From positions 682,001 through 746,000 of the forward strand of contig NZ_CAKAKE010000001.1 of assembly GCF_916618915.1 (NCBI RefSeq): a DNA stretch of 64,000 nt. The letters are read 5' to 3'. Of the stretch, positions 36,799-48,429 are shown piece by piece (the stretch's first letter is position 1; the number at the start of each line of letters is the position of its first letter). The stretch comes from Stenotrophomonas sp. Marseille-Q4652 (GTDB taxonomy: Bacteria; Pseudomonadota; Gammaproteobacteria; Xanthomonadales; Xanthomonadaceae). The notes beneath the pieces were generated by a model, which ran no database searches, was not told the DNA's origin, and saw nothing but the letters and a program-made list of their open reading frames with translations. Made by a program: the position numbers and the translations under genes.

Positions 36799-38211
36799 AT
36801 GCCCTCTGTTGCCCTCGTCTGGTTCCGCCGCGACCTGCGCCTTGCCGACAATCCCGCCTGGCAGGCGGCGCTCGAGGGCGGCCACGTGCCGCTGCCGGTG
36901 TATGTGCACGCCCCGCACGAGGAAGGCAACTGGCCGCCGGGGGCGGCGTCCAGCGCATGGCTGCACCGCTCGCTGCAGGCACTCGATGCCGACCTGCGGG
37001 AGCGTGGCAGTGCGCTGGTGCTGGCCGCCGGCGACAGCCTTGCGGCATTGCAGCGGCTGGTCGAACAGTCCGGCGCCGAGGCGGTGTTCTGGAACCGCCG
37101 CTACGAGCCGGCGGCGCAGTCCCGCGATGCGGACATCAAGCGCGCGCTGCGCGAGCAGGGCCTGGACGTACGCAGCTTCAACGGCAGCCTGCTGTCCGAG
37201 CCGTGGCAGCTGGCTACCGGGCAGGGCACGCCGTACCGCGTGTTCACTCCGTACTGGCGCACGGCGCAGGCGCGGATGTCGCTGCCGCCGCTGACCGAGC
37301 CGCCGCCGCGCGTGGCCGCGCATGGCCAGGAAGGACTGCCGCTGGACGCACTTGGGCTTGCCCCGTCGCCGCAATGGGATGCCAGGTTCTGGGAACACTG
37401 GCAGCCCGGTGAGGCCGGTGCGCGCGAGGCGCTGGAGGTCGTTGTCGATGGCGCGCTCGACGACTACCTCAAGCAACGCGACCGCCCGGACCGCGTCGGT
37501 ACCTCGCTGCTGTCGCCGCACCTGCATTTCGGCGAGATCGCGCCGTGGCGCATCGTGGCCGCATTGCAGGCGGCGCGCACCGCCGCACGGGGCGCGGACA
37601 TCGATGGCTACATCCGCCAGCTGGGCTGGCGTGATTTCGCCCACCACCTGATGCATCACTTCCCCGAAAGCTGCGAGCACGACCTCAATCCGCGATTTGC
37701 CCGCTTCCGCTGGGCAAGGCCCGACGGGGCGGCACTGGACGCCTGGCAGCGCGGACGCACCGGCATCCCGATCATCGATGCCGGCATGCGCGAGCTGTGG
37801 CAGACCGGCTACATGCATAACCGCGTGCGGATGATCGCGGCCAGCTACCTGACCAAGCACATGCGCATGCACTGGCTGCGGGGCGCGCGCTGGTTCTGGG
37901 ACACGCTGGTTGATGCCGACCTGGCCAACAACACGCTGGGCTGGCAGTGGGTGGCCGGCACCGGTGCCGATGCCGCGCCGTACTTCCGCATCTTCAATCC
38001 GGTGACACAGGCGCAGAAGTTCGACCCGGCCGCGGCCTACATCAGCCGCTGGCTGCCGGAGCTGGCCGGGCTGCCACTGGCCGCACGCTTTGCGCCGTGG
38101 GAATTCCCCGAACTGCATCGGCAGATGGGGGATTACCCACGCAAGCCACTGGTGGAACTGGGCGCAGGGCGCGATGCCGCACTGGCGGCATACCGCGGAC
38201 GCTGGGGCTGA
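36799..38211 (+). CDS. phr: Deoxyribodipyrimidine photolyase
   Basis: Light-driven FAD enzyme splitting cyclobutane pyrimidine dimers. The 470-residue protein begins SVALVWFRRDLRLADNPAW (antenna-binding domain, residues 1-130). The FAD domain has VGTSLLSPHLHFGEIAPW near 235, QLGWRDFAHHLM near 275, and YMHNRVRMIAASYLTKHM near 335. WFWDTLVDADLANNTLGWQW near 375 holds tryptophans of the electron-transfer chain. ATG 36799 starts right at the conserved part. Confidence 0.95.
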   Translation: MPSVALVWFRRDLRLADNPAWQAALEGGHVPLPVYVHAPHEEGNWPPGAASSAWLHRSLQALDADLRERGSALVLAAGDSLAALQRLVEQSGAEAVFWNRRYEPAAQSRDADIKRALREQGLDVRSFNGSLLSEPWQLATGQGTPYRVFTPYWRTAQARMSLPPLTEPPPRVAAHGQEGLPLDALGLAPSPQWDARFWEHWQPGEAGAREALEVVVDGALDDYLKQRDRPDRVGTSLLSPHLHFGEIAPWRIVAALQAARTAARGADIDGYIRQLGWRDFAHHLMHHFPESCEHDLNPRFARFRWARPDGAALDAWQRGRTGIPIIDAGMRELWQTGYMHNRVRMIAASYLTKHMRMHWLRGARWFWDTLVDADLANNTLGWQWVAGTGADAAPYFRIFNPVTQAQKFDPAAAYISRWLPELAGLPLAARFAPWEFPELHRQMGDYPRKPLVELGAGRDAALAAYRGRWG

Positions 38212-38335
38212 GCAGCGAGAAACCTGAACAGGGGCGTGCCGGGTCGCCACGTCCTCATCGTCACTTCGCGTGGGGCTGTTTATGCTCTGCCGCCACCAAA
38301 CCCGGAACCGTCCGGTCCCCTGCGAGGAGAAACCC

Positions 38336-39031
38336 ATGAAGCGATCCGTGACCCGCAATCTTTCCCTGGCGCTGCTGACGGCTGCGGCCCTGTCTGCCTG
38401 CGCCACCGGTGGCTCCTACGTGCAGAGCGACCAGTACGGCAACCAGAGCCAGCAGCAGAACCGCACCGGCCGTGGCGCGCTGATCGGTGCGGCCATCGGT
38501 ACCGCCGCCGGTCTGCTCAGCGGCGACAGCGCCACCGAGCGCCGCCAGCACGCGATGATCGGCGCCGGCATCGGCGCGCTCAGCGGCGCTGCCGTGGGCA
38601 ACTACCAGGACCGCCAGGAACGCGCACTGCGCGAGCGCACCGCCAACACCGGCATCGACGTGCAGCGCCAGGGCGACAACATCACCCTGAACCTGCCCGA
38701 TGGCATCACCTTCGACTTCAACAAGTCGACTCTGAAGCCGCAGTTCTACGGCGCCCTCAACGGCGTGGCCTCGACCCTGGCCGAGTACAACCAGACCATG
38801 ATCGAAGTGGTCGGCCACACCGACAGCATCGGCACCGATGCGGTCAATGACCGCCTGTCCAAGGAGCGCGCCGAGTCGGTAGCCAGCTACCTGGGCGCAC
38901 AGGGCGTGCAGCGTGCCCGCATCGAGACCCTGGGCGCCGGCAAGCGTTATCCGATCGCCAGCAATGACACCGAATCCGGCCGCGCGCAGAACCGTCGCGT
39001 CGAGATCCGGGTGATCCCGCTGACCCAGTAA
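38336..39031 (+). CDS. OmpA-family lipoprotein with glycine zippers (YfiB/YiaD-like)
   Basis: A 231-residue outer-membrane lipoprotein: lipobox ALSAC near residue 20, two glycine-zipper helices (ALIGAAIGTAAGLLSG and AMIGAGIGALSGAAVG), then the OmpA peptidoglycan-binding domain (ITFDFNKSTLKPQFYGAL near 125, VVGHTDSIGTDAVN near 160, SKERAESVASYL, and QNRRVEIRVIPL). It links the outer membrane to the cell wall. GCGAGGAGAAACCC before ATG 38336 is a strong ribosome site. Confidence 0.92.
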   Translation: MKRSVTRNLSLALLTAAALSACATGGSYVQSDQYGNQSQQQNRTGRGALIGAAIGTAAGLLSGDSATERRQHAMIGAGIGALSGAAVGNYQDRQERALRERTANTGIDVQRQGDNITLNLPDGITFDFNKSTLKPQFYGALNGVASTLAEYNQTMIEVVGHTDSIGTDAVNDRLSKERAESVASYLGAQGVQRARIETLGAGKRYPIASNDTESGRAQNRRVEIRVIPLTQ

Positions 39032-39069
39032 GCAACTGCGCCGCGCGACCCGTCGCGCAGCAGGAAAAG

Positions 39070-39104
39070 AAAAGGCCGCCCTCGATGGGTGGCCTTTTTC
39101 TTTG
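39070..39104 (+). terminator. Rho-independent terminator after the OmpA-family gene
   Basis: A 12-bp stem AAAAGGCCGCCC / GGGTGGCCTTTT with one G-T pair, a TCGAT loop and a T-rich tail (TTTTTCTTT). Confidence 0.85.
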
Positions 39105-39130
39105 CGGGGGAGCGCCGGCTCAGTCGGTGA

Positions 39131-39592
39131 CCGATTGGCCTGTCCGGCGAGGAGGGCTACCCGCACGAGGGCCAGGTTGACTTCCTGGACAACCAGGTCG
39201 ACCGCAGCACCGGCACGATCCGCGTGCGCGCATTGCTGGACAACGCCGACCGCAGCTTCACCCCGGGCCTGTTCGCCCGCGTGCAGTTGCTGGGCAGCGG
39301 CCGCTTCAAGGCCACGTTGATCGACGACAAGGCGGTGCTCACCGACCAGGACCGGAAGTACGTGTACGTGTACGTGGTCGATGGCGAAGGCAAGGCGCAG
39401 CGCCGTGATGTCACCCTCGGCCGGACTGCCGAGGGCCTGCGCATCGTCGAGCAGTGGCTGAAGACCGGCGACCGCGTCATTGTCGATGGCGTGCAGAAGG
39501 TCTTCATGCCCGGCATGCCGGTGCAGGCCAGCGACGTGGCGATGCAATCGCGTGCCAGTACCGACCCGGCGCGCGCCACCGCCCTGAACTGA
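39131..39592 (+). pseudogene. RND efflux adaptor (MexA/AcrA family), 5' truncated
   Basis: An open frame from 39131 to TGA 39592 encodes only the C-terminal third of a periplasmic adaptor protein: GEEGYPHEGQVDFLDNQVD, STGTIRVRALLDNAD, SFTPGLFARVQLLGSG, DRKYVYVYVVDGEGKAQRRD and the family ending. The signal sequence, hairpin and lipoyl domain are missing, and a stop (TGA 39128) stands just before the homologous part. The break lies between the OmpA terminator and 39137. It is the first piece of a decayed adaptor-pump-channel operon. Confidence 0.85.
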
Positions 39593-39695
39593 TCCATCCC
39601 GCCGTCGCCCCGCAGGGGGCTTCCACCCCCGCTGCCGTCCCGGGCAGCGGACGGGAGCCTGTTTGCCGGCACCGGCGGAAAACCAGGAATCCACC

Positions 39696-40297
39696 ATGGA
39701 CTTTTCCCGATTCTTCATCGACCGCCCGATCTTCGCCGCGGTGCTGTCCATCGTGATCTTCGCCGCCGGCCTGATCGCTATCCCGTTGCTGCCGGTAGGC
39801 GAGTACCCGGAAGTGGTGCCGCCCTCGGTGGTGGTGCGCACGGTGTACCCGGGCGCCAACCCCAAGGTCATCGCCGAGACCGTTGCCACGCCGCTGGAGG
39901 AAGCCATCAACGGCGTGGAGGACATGATGTACGTCAAGTCCGTCGCCGGTTCCGATGGCGTGCTGCAGCTGACCGTGACCTTCCGCCCGGGCACCGACCC
40001 GGACGAGGCGGCGGTGCGCGTGCAGAACCGCGTGGCCCAGGCGCAGGCGCGCCTGCCCGAGGACGTGCGCCGGCAGGGCGTGACCACGCAGAAGCAGTCG
40101 CCGGTGTTCCTGATGGTGGTGCACCTGACCTCCAAGGACGGCCGCTACGACTCGCTGTACCTGCGCAACTACATGCGCCTGCACATCAAGGACGAACTGG
40201 CGCGCATCCCCGGCGTGGGTGATGCCCAGCAGTTCGGCGGTGGCGACTACGCCATGCGCCTGTGGCTGGACCCGGACAAGGTGGCCGCGCGCGGCCG
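39696..40297 (+). pseudogene. RND efflux pump (AcrB/MexB family), N-terminal fragment
   Basis: About 200 residues of a HAE-1 inner-membrane pump: MDFSRFFIDRPIFAAVLSIV (helix 1), VVVRTVYPGANPKVIAETVA, and DDMMY-like pore region EDMMYVKSVAGSDGVLQLTV, then GDAQQFGGGDYAMRLWLDPD. Homology stops at DPDKVAARG near 40296, where the sequence passes straight into the outer-membrane channel gene. Over 800 codons are missing, including all further membrane helices and the proton-relay residues. It cannot pump. Confidence 0.88.
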
Positions 40298-41485
40298 GTC
40301 GCCATCTGGTGGGCGCAGTTTGGCGATCCGGTGCTGGAGCAACTGGTGCAGGACGCGTTGGGGGACAACCTGGACCTGCGCATCGCCATGTCGCGGGTTG
40401 CGCAGGCGCGCGCGGTGTTCGTCGAACAACGCCTGGACCAGCTGCCGCACGTGGTGGCCGGTGGTGCCTACGACCGGCGCAAGCAGCCGGACCTGCAGGC
40501 CGGGGGGCGAACGCATCTTCAGCCAGACCTACCAGCTCGGCTTCGATGCCGGCTGGGAGCTGGACCTGTTCGGTCGCCAGCGCCGCGCCGCAGAGGCCGC
40601 ACGCGCCGACCTGGGGGCAGAGCGCGAGAACCTGATCGATGCCCAGGTCACCGTGGCGGCCGAGGTCGCACGCAACTACTTCGAACTGCGCGGCAACCAG
40701 AAGCGGCTCGAGGTGGCCCGGCAGATGCTGGACAACCTGCGCGACACCCAGCAGCTGACCCAGACGCGCTGGGACCTGGGCGCCGGGACCGAGCTGGACG
40801 TGCAGGGCAGTCGCGCCCGGCTCAAGGCAATCGAGGCCGACATCCCGTTGCTCGAGGCGGCCGGGACCCAGTCCCGGCACCGTCTGGCGGTACTGCTGGG
40901 GCAGCGCCCCGGCGCGCTGGATGCCCTGCTTGAGCCGCGCGAGGTGGCGCCCTACGCCAAGACGCTGCCACTGCCGACCTGTTTCCGCGGATCAGCCTCA
41001 TCGGGTTCGTCGGCTTCCTGTCCGGCGATGCCAGCGGCCTGGTCAATGGGGCCAACAAGGCCTGGGCGGTGACGCCGTCGATCAGCTGGGCCGCGTTTGA
41101 TTTTGGCTCGGTCCGGGCCCGGTTGCGGGCCAGCAAGGCGCAGGCCGAGGGCGTGGCCGCCGAGTACGAGAAGGCCGTATTGCTGGCGCTGGAGGACACC
41201 GAGAACGCGTTGACCGCCTATGCCAAGCAGCAGCGGCGGCTGGGCATCGTCATCGAACAGGCGCAGGCCGCAAGGCGGGCCGAGGAGCTGGCACGGATCG
41301 GCTATCGCGAAGGAGCGGAGGACTTCCTCGCCCTGCTGGATGCACAGCGCACCCGGCTCGATTCGGAGGACGCACTGGCCCGGGCCGAGGCGGCGGTCAA
41401 CACCGGCGTGGTCGCGGTCTACAAGGCGATTGGTGGCTGGGGGCAGGGCAACGGCGAGGCGCCGCCGGTGGCAATGGCCGATTGA
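40298..41485 (+). pseudogene. RND outer-membrane channel (OprM/TolC family), broken
   Basis: The remains read in three frames. Piece 1 (about 40298-40505) is VAIWWAQFGDPVLEQLVQDA and on to DRRKQPDLQAG; the signal and first residues are lost. A G6 run at 40502-40507 shifts the frame (five Gs would keep it). Piece 2 (to about 40970) is FSQTYQLGFDAGWELDLFGR and on to LAVLLGQRPGAL. Piece 3 (from about 40975) is ADLFPRISLIGFVGFLSGDA and on to YREGAEDFLALLDAQRTRLD, joined after a deletion that removes the RRPDVRAAE-type conserved region of roughly 40 residues. Confidence 0.87.
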
Positions 41486-41497
41486 GCCCGCGCTGGC

Positions 41498-42478
41498 TCA
41501 GGTCAGGTCTTCGGCAATGACGTAGCTGTTGCGGCCGCCGTTCTTGGCCAGGTACAGCGCGGTATCCGCGCGCGAGAACCAGTCCTGCCAGTGCGGCTCG
41601 CCGGCGTACATCGCCCCGCCCAGGGAAATGGTGATGCGACCGCCAGGGCCGCGCAGCGACTGGTAGACCGCCTTGCGCAGGCGTTCGGCCAAGGCGGCCA
41701 GGGCGTCGCGGTCGGGGACTTCCACCAGTGCCACGAATTCCTCGCCGCCGAAGCGGAAGGCCTGGTCGCCATCGCGCAGCTCGAAGCGCAGGATCGCGGC
41801 CAGGTCGGCCAGGGCGATGTCGCCGGCACGGTGGCCATGGAGGTCGTTGACCTCCTTGAAGTGGTCGATGTCCAGCACGATCAGCGCATGGTGGAAGCGC
41901 GACTGTCGCGGGTCATTGATCAGCTGGTCGAGGGCGTTTTCCAGCAGGCGGCGGTTGGGCAGGCCGGTCAGCGCATCGCGCAGGGCCAGCTGCTCCATGT
42001 GGGTGCGGTCGTTCTGCAGGTACCGCGACAGGTACAGGCCCAGTCCCAGGATCAGGGCGACCACCAGCAGCTCGGAGATGTGCAGCGGGCGCAGCAGCAG
42101 GCCGGGGTGGGACAGCAGGCCGGCCGTCAGCAGCAGGTTGACCGGGATGGAAACGGCGCGCTGGACGATGAAGAAGTTGGCCATCAGCACCAGGTAGGAC
42201 CAGGCCAGGCCGTTCTCGCCCAGTTCCCAGGCCGCCAGCATCGCGCCCAGGGCATTGGCCACCGACAGCAGCAGGCCGGCGCGGATCGGGTTGCGCCGGC
42301 GCAGGTAGACCTTGCGCGCGGCCAGGGCGGCCAGCAAGGACGCCAGGCCCGAAAACGTGGCCACGTCCGCCCGTCCCGCAACTGCCCACGACCACGCGGC
42401 GAAGGACGCCAGGGCCAGACAGCTCACGGGAGCAATGATGCGGAGCGGAAGTAACCGCTGGGCGGCTTGCTGGGGCAT
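41498..42478 (-). CDS. Diguanylate cyclase (GGDEF), membrane-bound
   Basis: A 326-residue protein making cyclic di-GMP from GTP. About six membrane segments (residues 10-175) form a sensor-like region. The GGDEF domain follows: LRDALTGLPNRRLLENAL near 195, ALIVLDIDHFKEVND near 228, and the active site FRFGGEEF near 270. RDGD five residues before it is a product-inhibition I-site (RxxD). ATG 42478 is chosen; a further in-frame TTG lies upstream. It is divergent from lexA2, 140 bases away. Confidence 0.9.
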   Translation of the reverse strand: MPQQAAQRLLPLRIIAPVSCLALASFAAWSWAVAGRADVATFSGLASLLAALAARKVYLRRRNPIRAGLLLSVANALGAMLAAWELGENGLAWSYLVLMANFFIVQRAVSIPVNLLLTAGLLSHPGLLLRPLHISELLVVALILGLGLYLSRYLQNDRTHMEQLALRDALTGLPNRRLLENALDQLINDPRQSRFHHALIVLDIDHFKEVNDLHGHRAGDIALADLAAILRFELRDGDQAFRFGGEEFVALVEVPDRDALAALAERLRKAVYQSLRGPGGRITISLGGAMYAGEPHWQDWFSRADTALYLAKNGGRNSYVIAEDLT

Positions 42479-42617
42479 TGGCCGTGCGCTGCCGAAGACA
42501 TAAAAAAGGAGTGAAGGCGCAAACAATAGCAAGCCATGTGCTGAATGGGGCTTGACGCGCTGCAATATCTGCCATCTTCACGCGCCTACTGTTCGCACGA
42601 GGACGAAAGGAGTACAA

Positions 42618-43231
<614 letters not shown>

Positions 43232-43232
<1 letters not shown>

Positions 43233-43852
43233 TGGGCGCGGTTGTCGCCATCGATGCGTTGCTGCACGAGCGCCGGGTCTGGCGTGGGCGGCCGGCCGAG
43301 CTGCCGGGCAGCCGCCAGCCCAGTGGCCATGACGCGCTGGACCAGGCCCTGCCCAGCGGTGGCTGGCCGGAAGGTGCGCTGACCGAGGTGCTGCTTCCGG
43401 GCGAGGGCGTGGGCGAACTGCGCCTGCTGTGGCCCTCGCTGGCGCGGCTGACCCGATCCGGCGAGAAGGTGGTGCTGGTCGCGCCGCCCTACATTCCCTA
43501 TGCCCCGGCCTGGCAGGCGGCCGGGCTGGACCTGCGCCAGCTGCAGGTGGTGCAGGCCCCTCAGTTGCGTGACGCGCTGTGGGCGGCCGAACAATGCCTG
43601 CGTTCGGGCAGCTGTGGCGCGGTGCTGTGCTGGCCGCAACTGTCCGACGACCGTGCGCTGCGCCGACTGCAGGTGGCCGCCGAGAGCGGGCAGACCCTGG
43701 GCTTTGCCTGCCGGCCGCTGGCAGCGGTACGCAATCCCTCGCCGGCAGCCCTGCGCATCGCCATCGATGCCAAACCCTCGCAGTTGCGGGTGCTCAAGTG
43801 CCGCGGTGGCCTGGCGCCGACGCGACCGATCCCGTTCCCCGCGGTGCAATGA
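43232..43852 (+). CDS. imuA: Translesion synthesis accessory protein ImuA
   Basis: A 206-residue RecA/SulA-like protein that works with ImuB and DnaE2 in damage-induced mutagenesis. Recognisable parts are GHDALDQALPSGGWPEGALTE near residue 30, VVLVAPPYIPYAPAWQAAGL near 80, and LWAAEQCLRSGSCGAVLCWP near 115. Like other short ImuA proteins it lacks a clear ATP-binding loop. It overlaps lexA2 by one base, and imuB follows after seven bases. Confidence 0.93.
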
Positions 43853-43859
43853 GGTCCGC

Positions 43860-45275
43860 ATGCGCTGGGCCTGCATCCTGTTGCCGCATCTGGCGCTGGA
43901 CGGCGTGTTGCGTGGCTGCGCCGACCCGGCCGCACCGCGGGTCCTGCTGACCGGCCCGGTACAGCGGCGCGTCCTGCATGCGGTCAATCCGGCGGCCGCT
44001 GCGCTGGGACTGCAGCGCGGGATGTCGATGGCCACGGCCCAGGCGCTGGCCAGCAACTTCATCGCCACCGTCCATGACCCCGCCGAGGAGGCGCGCTGGC
44101 ACACGCTGCTGGCGGCCTGGGCCTACCGGTTCAGTTCGCAGGTCAGCCTGCAGATGGCGCGCGCGCTGATTGTCGAGATCAAGGGCAGCCTCGGTCTGTT
44201 CGGGCCATGGCCGCGTTTCGAACAGCGCCTGCGCAGCGAACTGGGCGAGCTCGGCTTCCGCCACCGCATCGTGCTGGCGCCCAATCCGGTGGCTGCACGG
44301 GCCCTGGCCAATGTGCATGACGGCCTGGCCGTGGACGAGGCGCAACTGCCAGCCTGCCTGGCAGCCTTGCCGCTGCGGCGCTGCGGATTTGATCCAGGCG
44401 TGGCCGAGGCGCTGTCGCGGATGGGCCTGCGCTCCCTGCGCCAGGTGCTGGAGCTGCCACGCGAGGGCATTGCCCGGCGCTTCCCGCCCCAGGTGCTGCA
44501 GCACATCGACGCATTGCTGGGCGAACGTCCGTATCCACTGCAGCCGTACCGGCCGCCGGATGTGTTCGAGCAGCGCATCGAACTCGGTTACGAGGTCGAG
44601 TCCTCGCAGGCACTGCTGTTCCCGCTGCGGCGCCTGGCGCTGGACCTGGGCGCGTACCTGGCCGGTCGCGACGGCAGCGTGCAGCACTTCACCCTGCGTC
44701 TGGAGCACGAGGACCTGCCGGCCTCGGAAGTGGTGGTGGGACTGCTGGCGGCCGAGCGGGACCCGGCGCTGCTGTTCGAGATCGCCCGCAGCCGGCTGGA
44801 GCAGGTGCAGCTCCCCGCGCCGGTGCGCGCGCTGTGCCTGCATGCCGACCAGCTGCCGGCCTTCGTGCCGGTGCACCGCGAACTGTTCGAGCAGCGCCCG
44901 CAGCAGAGCATGCCGTGGGAGCAGTTGCGTGAACGCCTGCGCGCGCGCCTGGGCGAACAGGCGGTGCACGGCCTGCGTGTGCATGCCGACCATCGTCCGG
45001 AACAGGCCTGGCGCAATGAGAGTGAGGCGCGCAGGCAGCCGGTGCCGGCACCGGGAGCGACGCGCCCGGGCTGGCTGCTGCCCGAGGCCGTGCCGTGGCC
45101 CGGGGCCGAGCCGCTGATCCTGCAGGGGCCGGAACGGATCGAGAGTGGCTGGTGGGATGGGGCCGACCAGCGCCGCGACTACTACCGGGTCAGCACCCGC
45201 TTCGGCCAGCAGGCCTGGGCCTGGCGCGAGGTGGGCGGCGAGGGCGGCTTCATGCTGCAGGGCTGGTTCGGATGA
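43860..45275 (+). CDS. imuB: Y-family polymerase-like protein ImuB
   Basis: Catalytically inactive Y-family homologue that links DnaE2 to the sliding clamp. The 471-residue protein begins [19 protein letters not shown], where active polymerases have the metal-binding DxD region; those acids are missing. It has [15 protein letters not shown] near 45, the palm/thumb region with [16 protein letters not shown], and a little-finger domain to about 350. [19 protein letters not shown] near 345 is near the usual clamp-binding area. Its TGA overlaps the dnaE2 ATG. Confidence 0.93.
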   Translation: MRWACILLPHLALDGVLRGCADPAAPRVLLTGPVQRRVLHAVNPAAAALGLQRGMSMATAQALASNFIATVHDPAEEARWHTLLAAWAYRFSSQVSLQMARALIVEIKGSLGLFGPWPRFEQRLRSELGELGFRHRIVLAPNPVAARALANVHDGLAVDEAQLPACLAALPLRRCGFDPGVAEALSRMGLRSLRQVLELPREGIARRFPPQVLQHIDALLGERPYPLQPYRPPDVFEQRIELGYEVESSQALLFPLRRLALDLGAYLAGRDGSVQHFTLRLEHEDLPASEVVVGLLAAERDPALLFEIARSRLEQVQLPAPVRALCLHADQLPAFVPVHRELFEQRPQQSMPWEQLRERLRARLGEQAVHGLRVHADHRPEQAWRNESEARRQPVPAPGATRPGWLLPEAVPWPGAEPLILQGPERIESGWWDGADQRRDYYRVSTRFGQQAWAWREVGGEGGFMLQGWFG

Positions 45276-48200
45276 GCGGCTACGCCGAACTGCATTGCCT
45301 GTCGGCCTTCAGCTTCCAGCGCGGTGCCTCGATTGCCGCCGAGCTGTTCCAGCGGGCGGCGCGGCTGGGCTACCACGCGCTGGCGATCACCGATGAGTGC
45401 ACGCTGGCCGGGATCGTGCGCGCCTGGCAGGCGGCGAAGGAGGCCGGGTTGCCGCTGATCGTCGGCAGCGAGATGCGCGTCGAGCACGGGCCGAAGCTGG
45501 TGCTTCTGGTCGAGGACGTGGCCGGCTACCAGACCCTGTGCCGGCTGATCACCCAGGCGCGGCGACGCGCGGCCAAGGGCGAGTACCGGCTGCTGCGCGA
45601 AGACCTGGACACTCCGCTGGAAGGCCTGCTCGCGCTGTGGGTGCCCGATGCGGAGGCAGATGCCGACGAAGCCAATGCCGGCTGGTTGCAGCGCTGCTTC
45701 GACCAGCGGCTTTGGATCGCGGTGGAACTGCACCGCGGCGCCGATGACGGGGCGCGACTGGCCCGGCTGCAGGACCTTGGCCAACGCCATGGCCTGCCGC
45801 TGGTGGCCGCCGGCGACGTGCACATGCATGCTCGCGGCCGGCGCGCGCTGCAGGATGCGATGACCGCCATCCGCCACCGCACCACGCTGGCCGAGGCCGG
45901 CCACCTGCTGTTCCCGAACGGCGAACGCCACCTGCGTCCGCTGGCCGCGCTGCGCGAGCTGTATCCGCCGTCGTTGCTGGCCGAGACCCTGCGCATCGCC
46001 ACGCGTTGCACCGGCTTCGATCTCAAGGCCGCCATCGACTACCAGTATCCGCGCGAGCTGGTGCCGGCCGGGCATACCGCGCGCAGCTGGCTGGCCGAAC
46101 TGGTGGAGCAGGGCGCACGCCGGCGCTGGCCCGAAGGCACCAGCGCCGAGGCGCAGGCACTGATCGACAAGGAACTGGCGCTGATCGCCTACAAGAACTA
46201 CGAGGCCTACTTCCTCACTGTGCATGACCTGGTCGCGCACGCGCGCAGCCGCGGCATCCTCTGCCAGGGGCGCGGTTCGGCGGCCAACTCGGTGGTGTGC
46301 TTCGTGCTGGGCATCACCGAGCTGGATCCGCGCCACAGCAATCTGCTGTTCGAGCGATTCATCTCAAAGGACCGCGACGAGCCGCCGGATATCGACGTGG
46401 ACTTCGAGCACGAGCGGCGCGAGGAAGTGATCCAGTACGTGTTCTCGCGCTACGGCCGGCAGCGTGCGGCGCTGGCGGCGGTGGCCACGCTGTACGGCGG
46501 ACGAGGCGCGCTGCGCGACATCGCCCGGGTGATGGGCCTGCCGCAGGACGCGATCGCCCGGCTGACCTCGACCGTCGGCCACTGGAGCAACGAGATGCCC
46601 CCGGCCGAGTACCTGCGCGAGCACGGCTTCGATCCGGACAGCCCGCTGATGCGGCGGATCCTGGTGCTGGCCGGGCAGCTGGTCGATTTCCCGCACTACC
46701 TGTCCCAGCATCCGGGCGGCTTCGTCATTTCCGAGCGGCCACTGCACACCATGGTGCCGGTGGAGAACGCGGCGATGGACCAGCGCACGGTGATCCAGTG
46801 GGATAAGGACGACCTGGAGGCGCTGGGGCTGCTCAAGGTCGACGTGCTGGCACTGGGCATGCTCACCGCGCTGCGCCGCACCTTCGACCTGGTCCGGCGC
46901 CACCGCGGGCTGGACTACAGCATGGCCACGCTGCCGCCGAATGATCCAAAAACCTTCGCGATGATCGCCCGTGCCGACACCATCGGCGTGTTCCAGATCG
47001 AATCGCGCGCGCAGATGGCGATGCTGCCGCGGCTGCAGCCACGCGTGTTCTACGACCTGGTGATCGAGGTGGCCATCGTCCGCCCCGGGCCGATCCAGGG
47101 CGACATGGTCCACCCCTACCTGCGCCGGCGCACCGGCGAGGAGCCGGTGAGTTATCCCTCGCCGGAACTCGAGCAGGTGCTGGAACGGACGCTGGGCGTG
47201 CCGCTGTTCCAGGAGCAGGTGATGCAGATCGCGATGGTCGCCGCCGGCTACGACGCCGGCCAGGCCGACCAGCTGCGCCGTTCGATGGCCGCGTGGAAAC
47301 GCCACGGCGGGCTGGAGCACCATCGCGAGCGGCTGATCGGCGGCATGCTCGAGCGTGGTTACGAACTGGAATTTGCCGAGCGCATCTTCGAACAGATCAA
47401 GGGCTTCGGTAACTACGGCTTCCCGGAAAGCCACGCCGCCAGCTTCGCGCTGATCGCCTATGCCAGCAGCTGGCTCAAGTGCCATCACCAGGCCGAGTTC
47501 GCCTGCGCCCTGGTCAACAGCCAGCCGATGGGTTTCTACAGCGCCGACCAGCTGCTGCAGGACGCGCGCCGGCATGGCGTGTCGGTGCGCCCGCTGGACG
47601 TGCGCTACAGCGACTGGGACTGCAGTCTGGAGCCCGGGCCGGATGATCAGCTGGCGATCCGCCTGGGCCTGCGCATGCTGCGCGGGTTCCGCAGCGAGGA
47701 TGCGCAGCGCATCAGCCAGGCGCGTGCGCGGCGGGCCTTCAGCGACGTGGCCGACATGTGCCACCGGGCCGGGCTCGACGCACGGGCGCAGGCCCTGCTG
47801 GCCGATGCCGGGGCACTGCGCGCGCTGGCCGGGCATCGCCATCGCGCGCGCTGGGCGATCGCCGGGGTCGAGGCGCAGCGGCCGCTGTTTGCCGGCAGTC
47901 CGGCCACGGCCGAAACGCAGGTGGCGCTGCCGCTGCCCACGCCGGGACAGGACCTGGTGGCCGACTACACCCTGCTGGGCACCACGCTGGAACGGCATCC
48001 GCTCTCGCGCCTGCGTCCCCGGCTGCAGGCCCTGCGCTGCCGCAGTTCGCGCGAACTGACGACGCTGCCTTCAGGGCGCCCGGTCAGCGTCGCCGGGCTG
48101 GTCACCGGGCGCCAGCGCCCGCAGACCGCCAGCGGCGTAACCTTCGTTACCCTCGAGGACGAGTTCGGCATGGTCAACGTGGTGGTCTGGCAGCAACTGG

Positions 48201-48358
48201 CCGAGCGCCAACGCCGGCCGTTCCTCGAGGCGCGGCTGATGCGCGTGGATGGGCGGCTGGAGTCGGAAAACGGAGTGGTGCACGTCGTCGCCCGGCAGTT
48301 GCACGACCTGACCCCGCTGCTGGGCAGCCTGGATGTCCGCAGCCGTGATTTCCACTGA
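45272..48358 (+). CDS. dnaE2: Error-prone DNA polymerase DnaE2
   Basis: C-family polymerase for mutagenic translesion synthesis, 1028 residues. The PHP domain begins [17 protein letters not shown], and the polymerase core includes [20 protein letters not shown] near 333 and the catalytic acids in [20 protein letters not shown] near 373. [20 protein letters not shown] follows near 520, then the (HhH)2 region and an OB fold near 930 ([19 protein letters not shown]). It is shorter at the C-terminus than replicative DnaE. ATG 45272 overlaps the imuB stop (ATGA). Confidence 0.95.
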   Translation: MSGYAELHCLSAFSFQRGASIAAELFQRAARLGYHALAITDECTLAGIVRAWQAAKEAGLPLIVGSEMRVEHGPKLVLLVEDVAGYQTLCRLITQARRRAAKGEYRLLREDLDTPLEGLLALWVPDAEADADEANAGWLQRCFDQRLWIAVELHRGADDGARLARLQDLGQRHGLPLVAAGDVHMHARGRRALQDAMTAIRHRTTLAEAGHLLFPNGERHLRPLAALRELYPPSLLAETLRIATRCTGFDLKAAIDYQYPRELVPAGHTARSWLAELVEQGARRRWPEGTSAEAQALIDKELALIAYKNYEAYFLTVHDLVAHARSRGILCQGRGSAANSVVCFVLGITELDPRHSNLLFERFISKDRDEPPDIDVDFEHERREEVIQYVFSRYGRQRAALAAVATLYGGRGALRDIARVMGLPQDAIARLTSTVGHWSNEMPPAEYLREHGFDPDSPLMRRILVLAGQLVDFPHYLSQHPGGFVISERPLHTMVPVENAAMDQRTVIQWDKDDLEALGLLKVDVLALGMLTALRRTFDLVRRHRGLDYSMATLPPNDPKTFAMIARADTIGVFQIESRAQMAMLPRLQPRVFYDLVIEVAIVRPGPIQGDMVHPYLRRRTGEEPVSYPSPELEQVLERTLGVPLFQEQVMQIAMVAAGYDAGQADQLRRSMAAWKRHGGLEHHRERLIGGMLERGYELEFAERIFEQIKGFGNYGFPESHAASFALIAYASSWLKCHHQAEFACALVNSQPMGFYSADQLLQDARRHGVSVRPLDVRYSDWDCSLEPGPDDQLAIRLGLRMLRGFRSEDAQRISQARARRAFSDVADMCHRAGLDARAQALLADAGALRALAGHRHRARWAIAGVEAQRPLFAGSPATAETQVALPLPTPGQDLVADYTLLGTTLERHPLSRLRPRLQALRCRSSRELTTLPSGRPVSVAGLVTGRQRPQTASGVTFVTLEDEFGMVNVVVWQQLAERQRRPFLEARLMRVDGRLESENGVVHVVARQLHDLTPLLGSLDVRSRDFH

Positions 48359-48429
48359 CTGCGCGACATCGACGATTCCCCACCATCAGGCCGGATGGCC
48401 TGGCCTTCAACCCAACCGGAGCAATCGAA

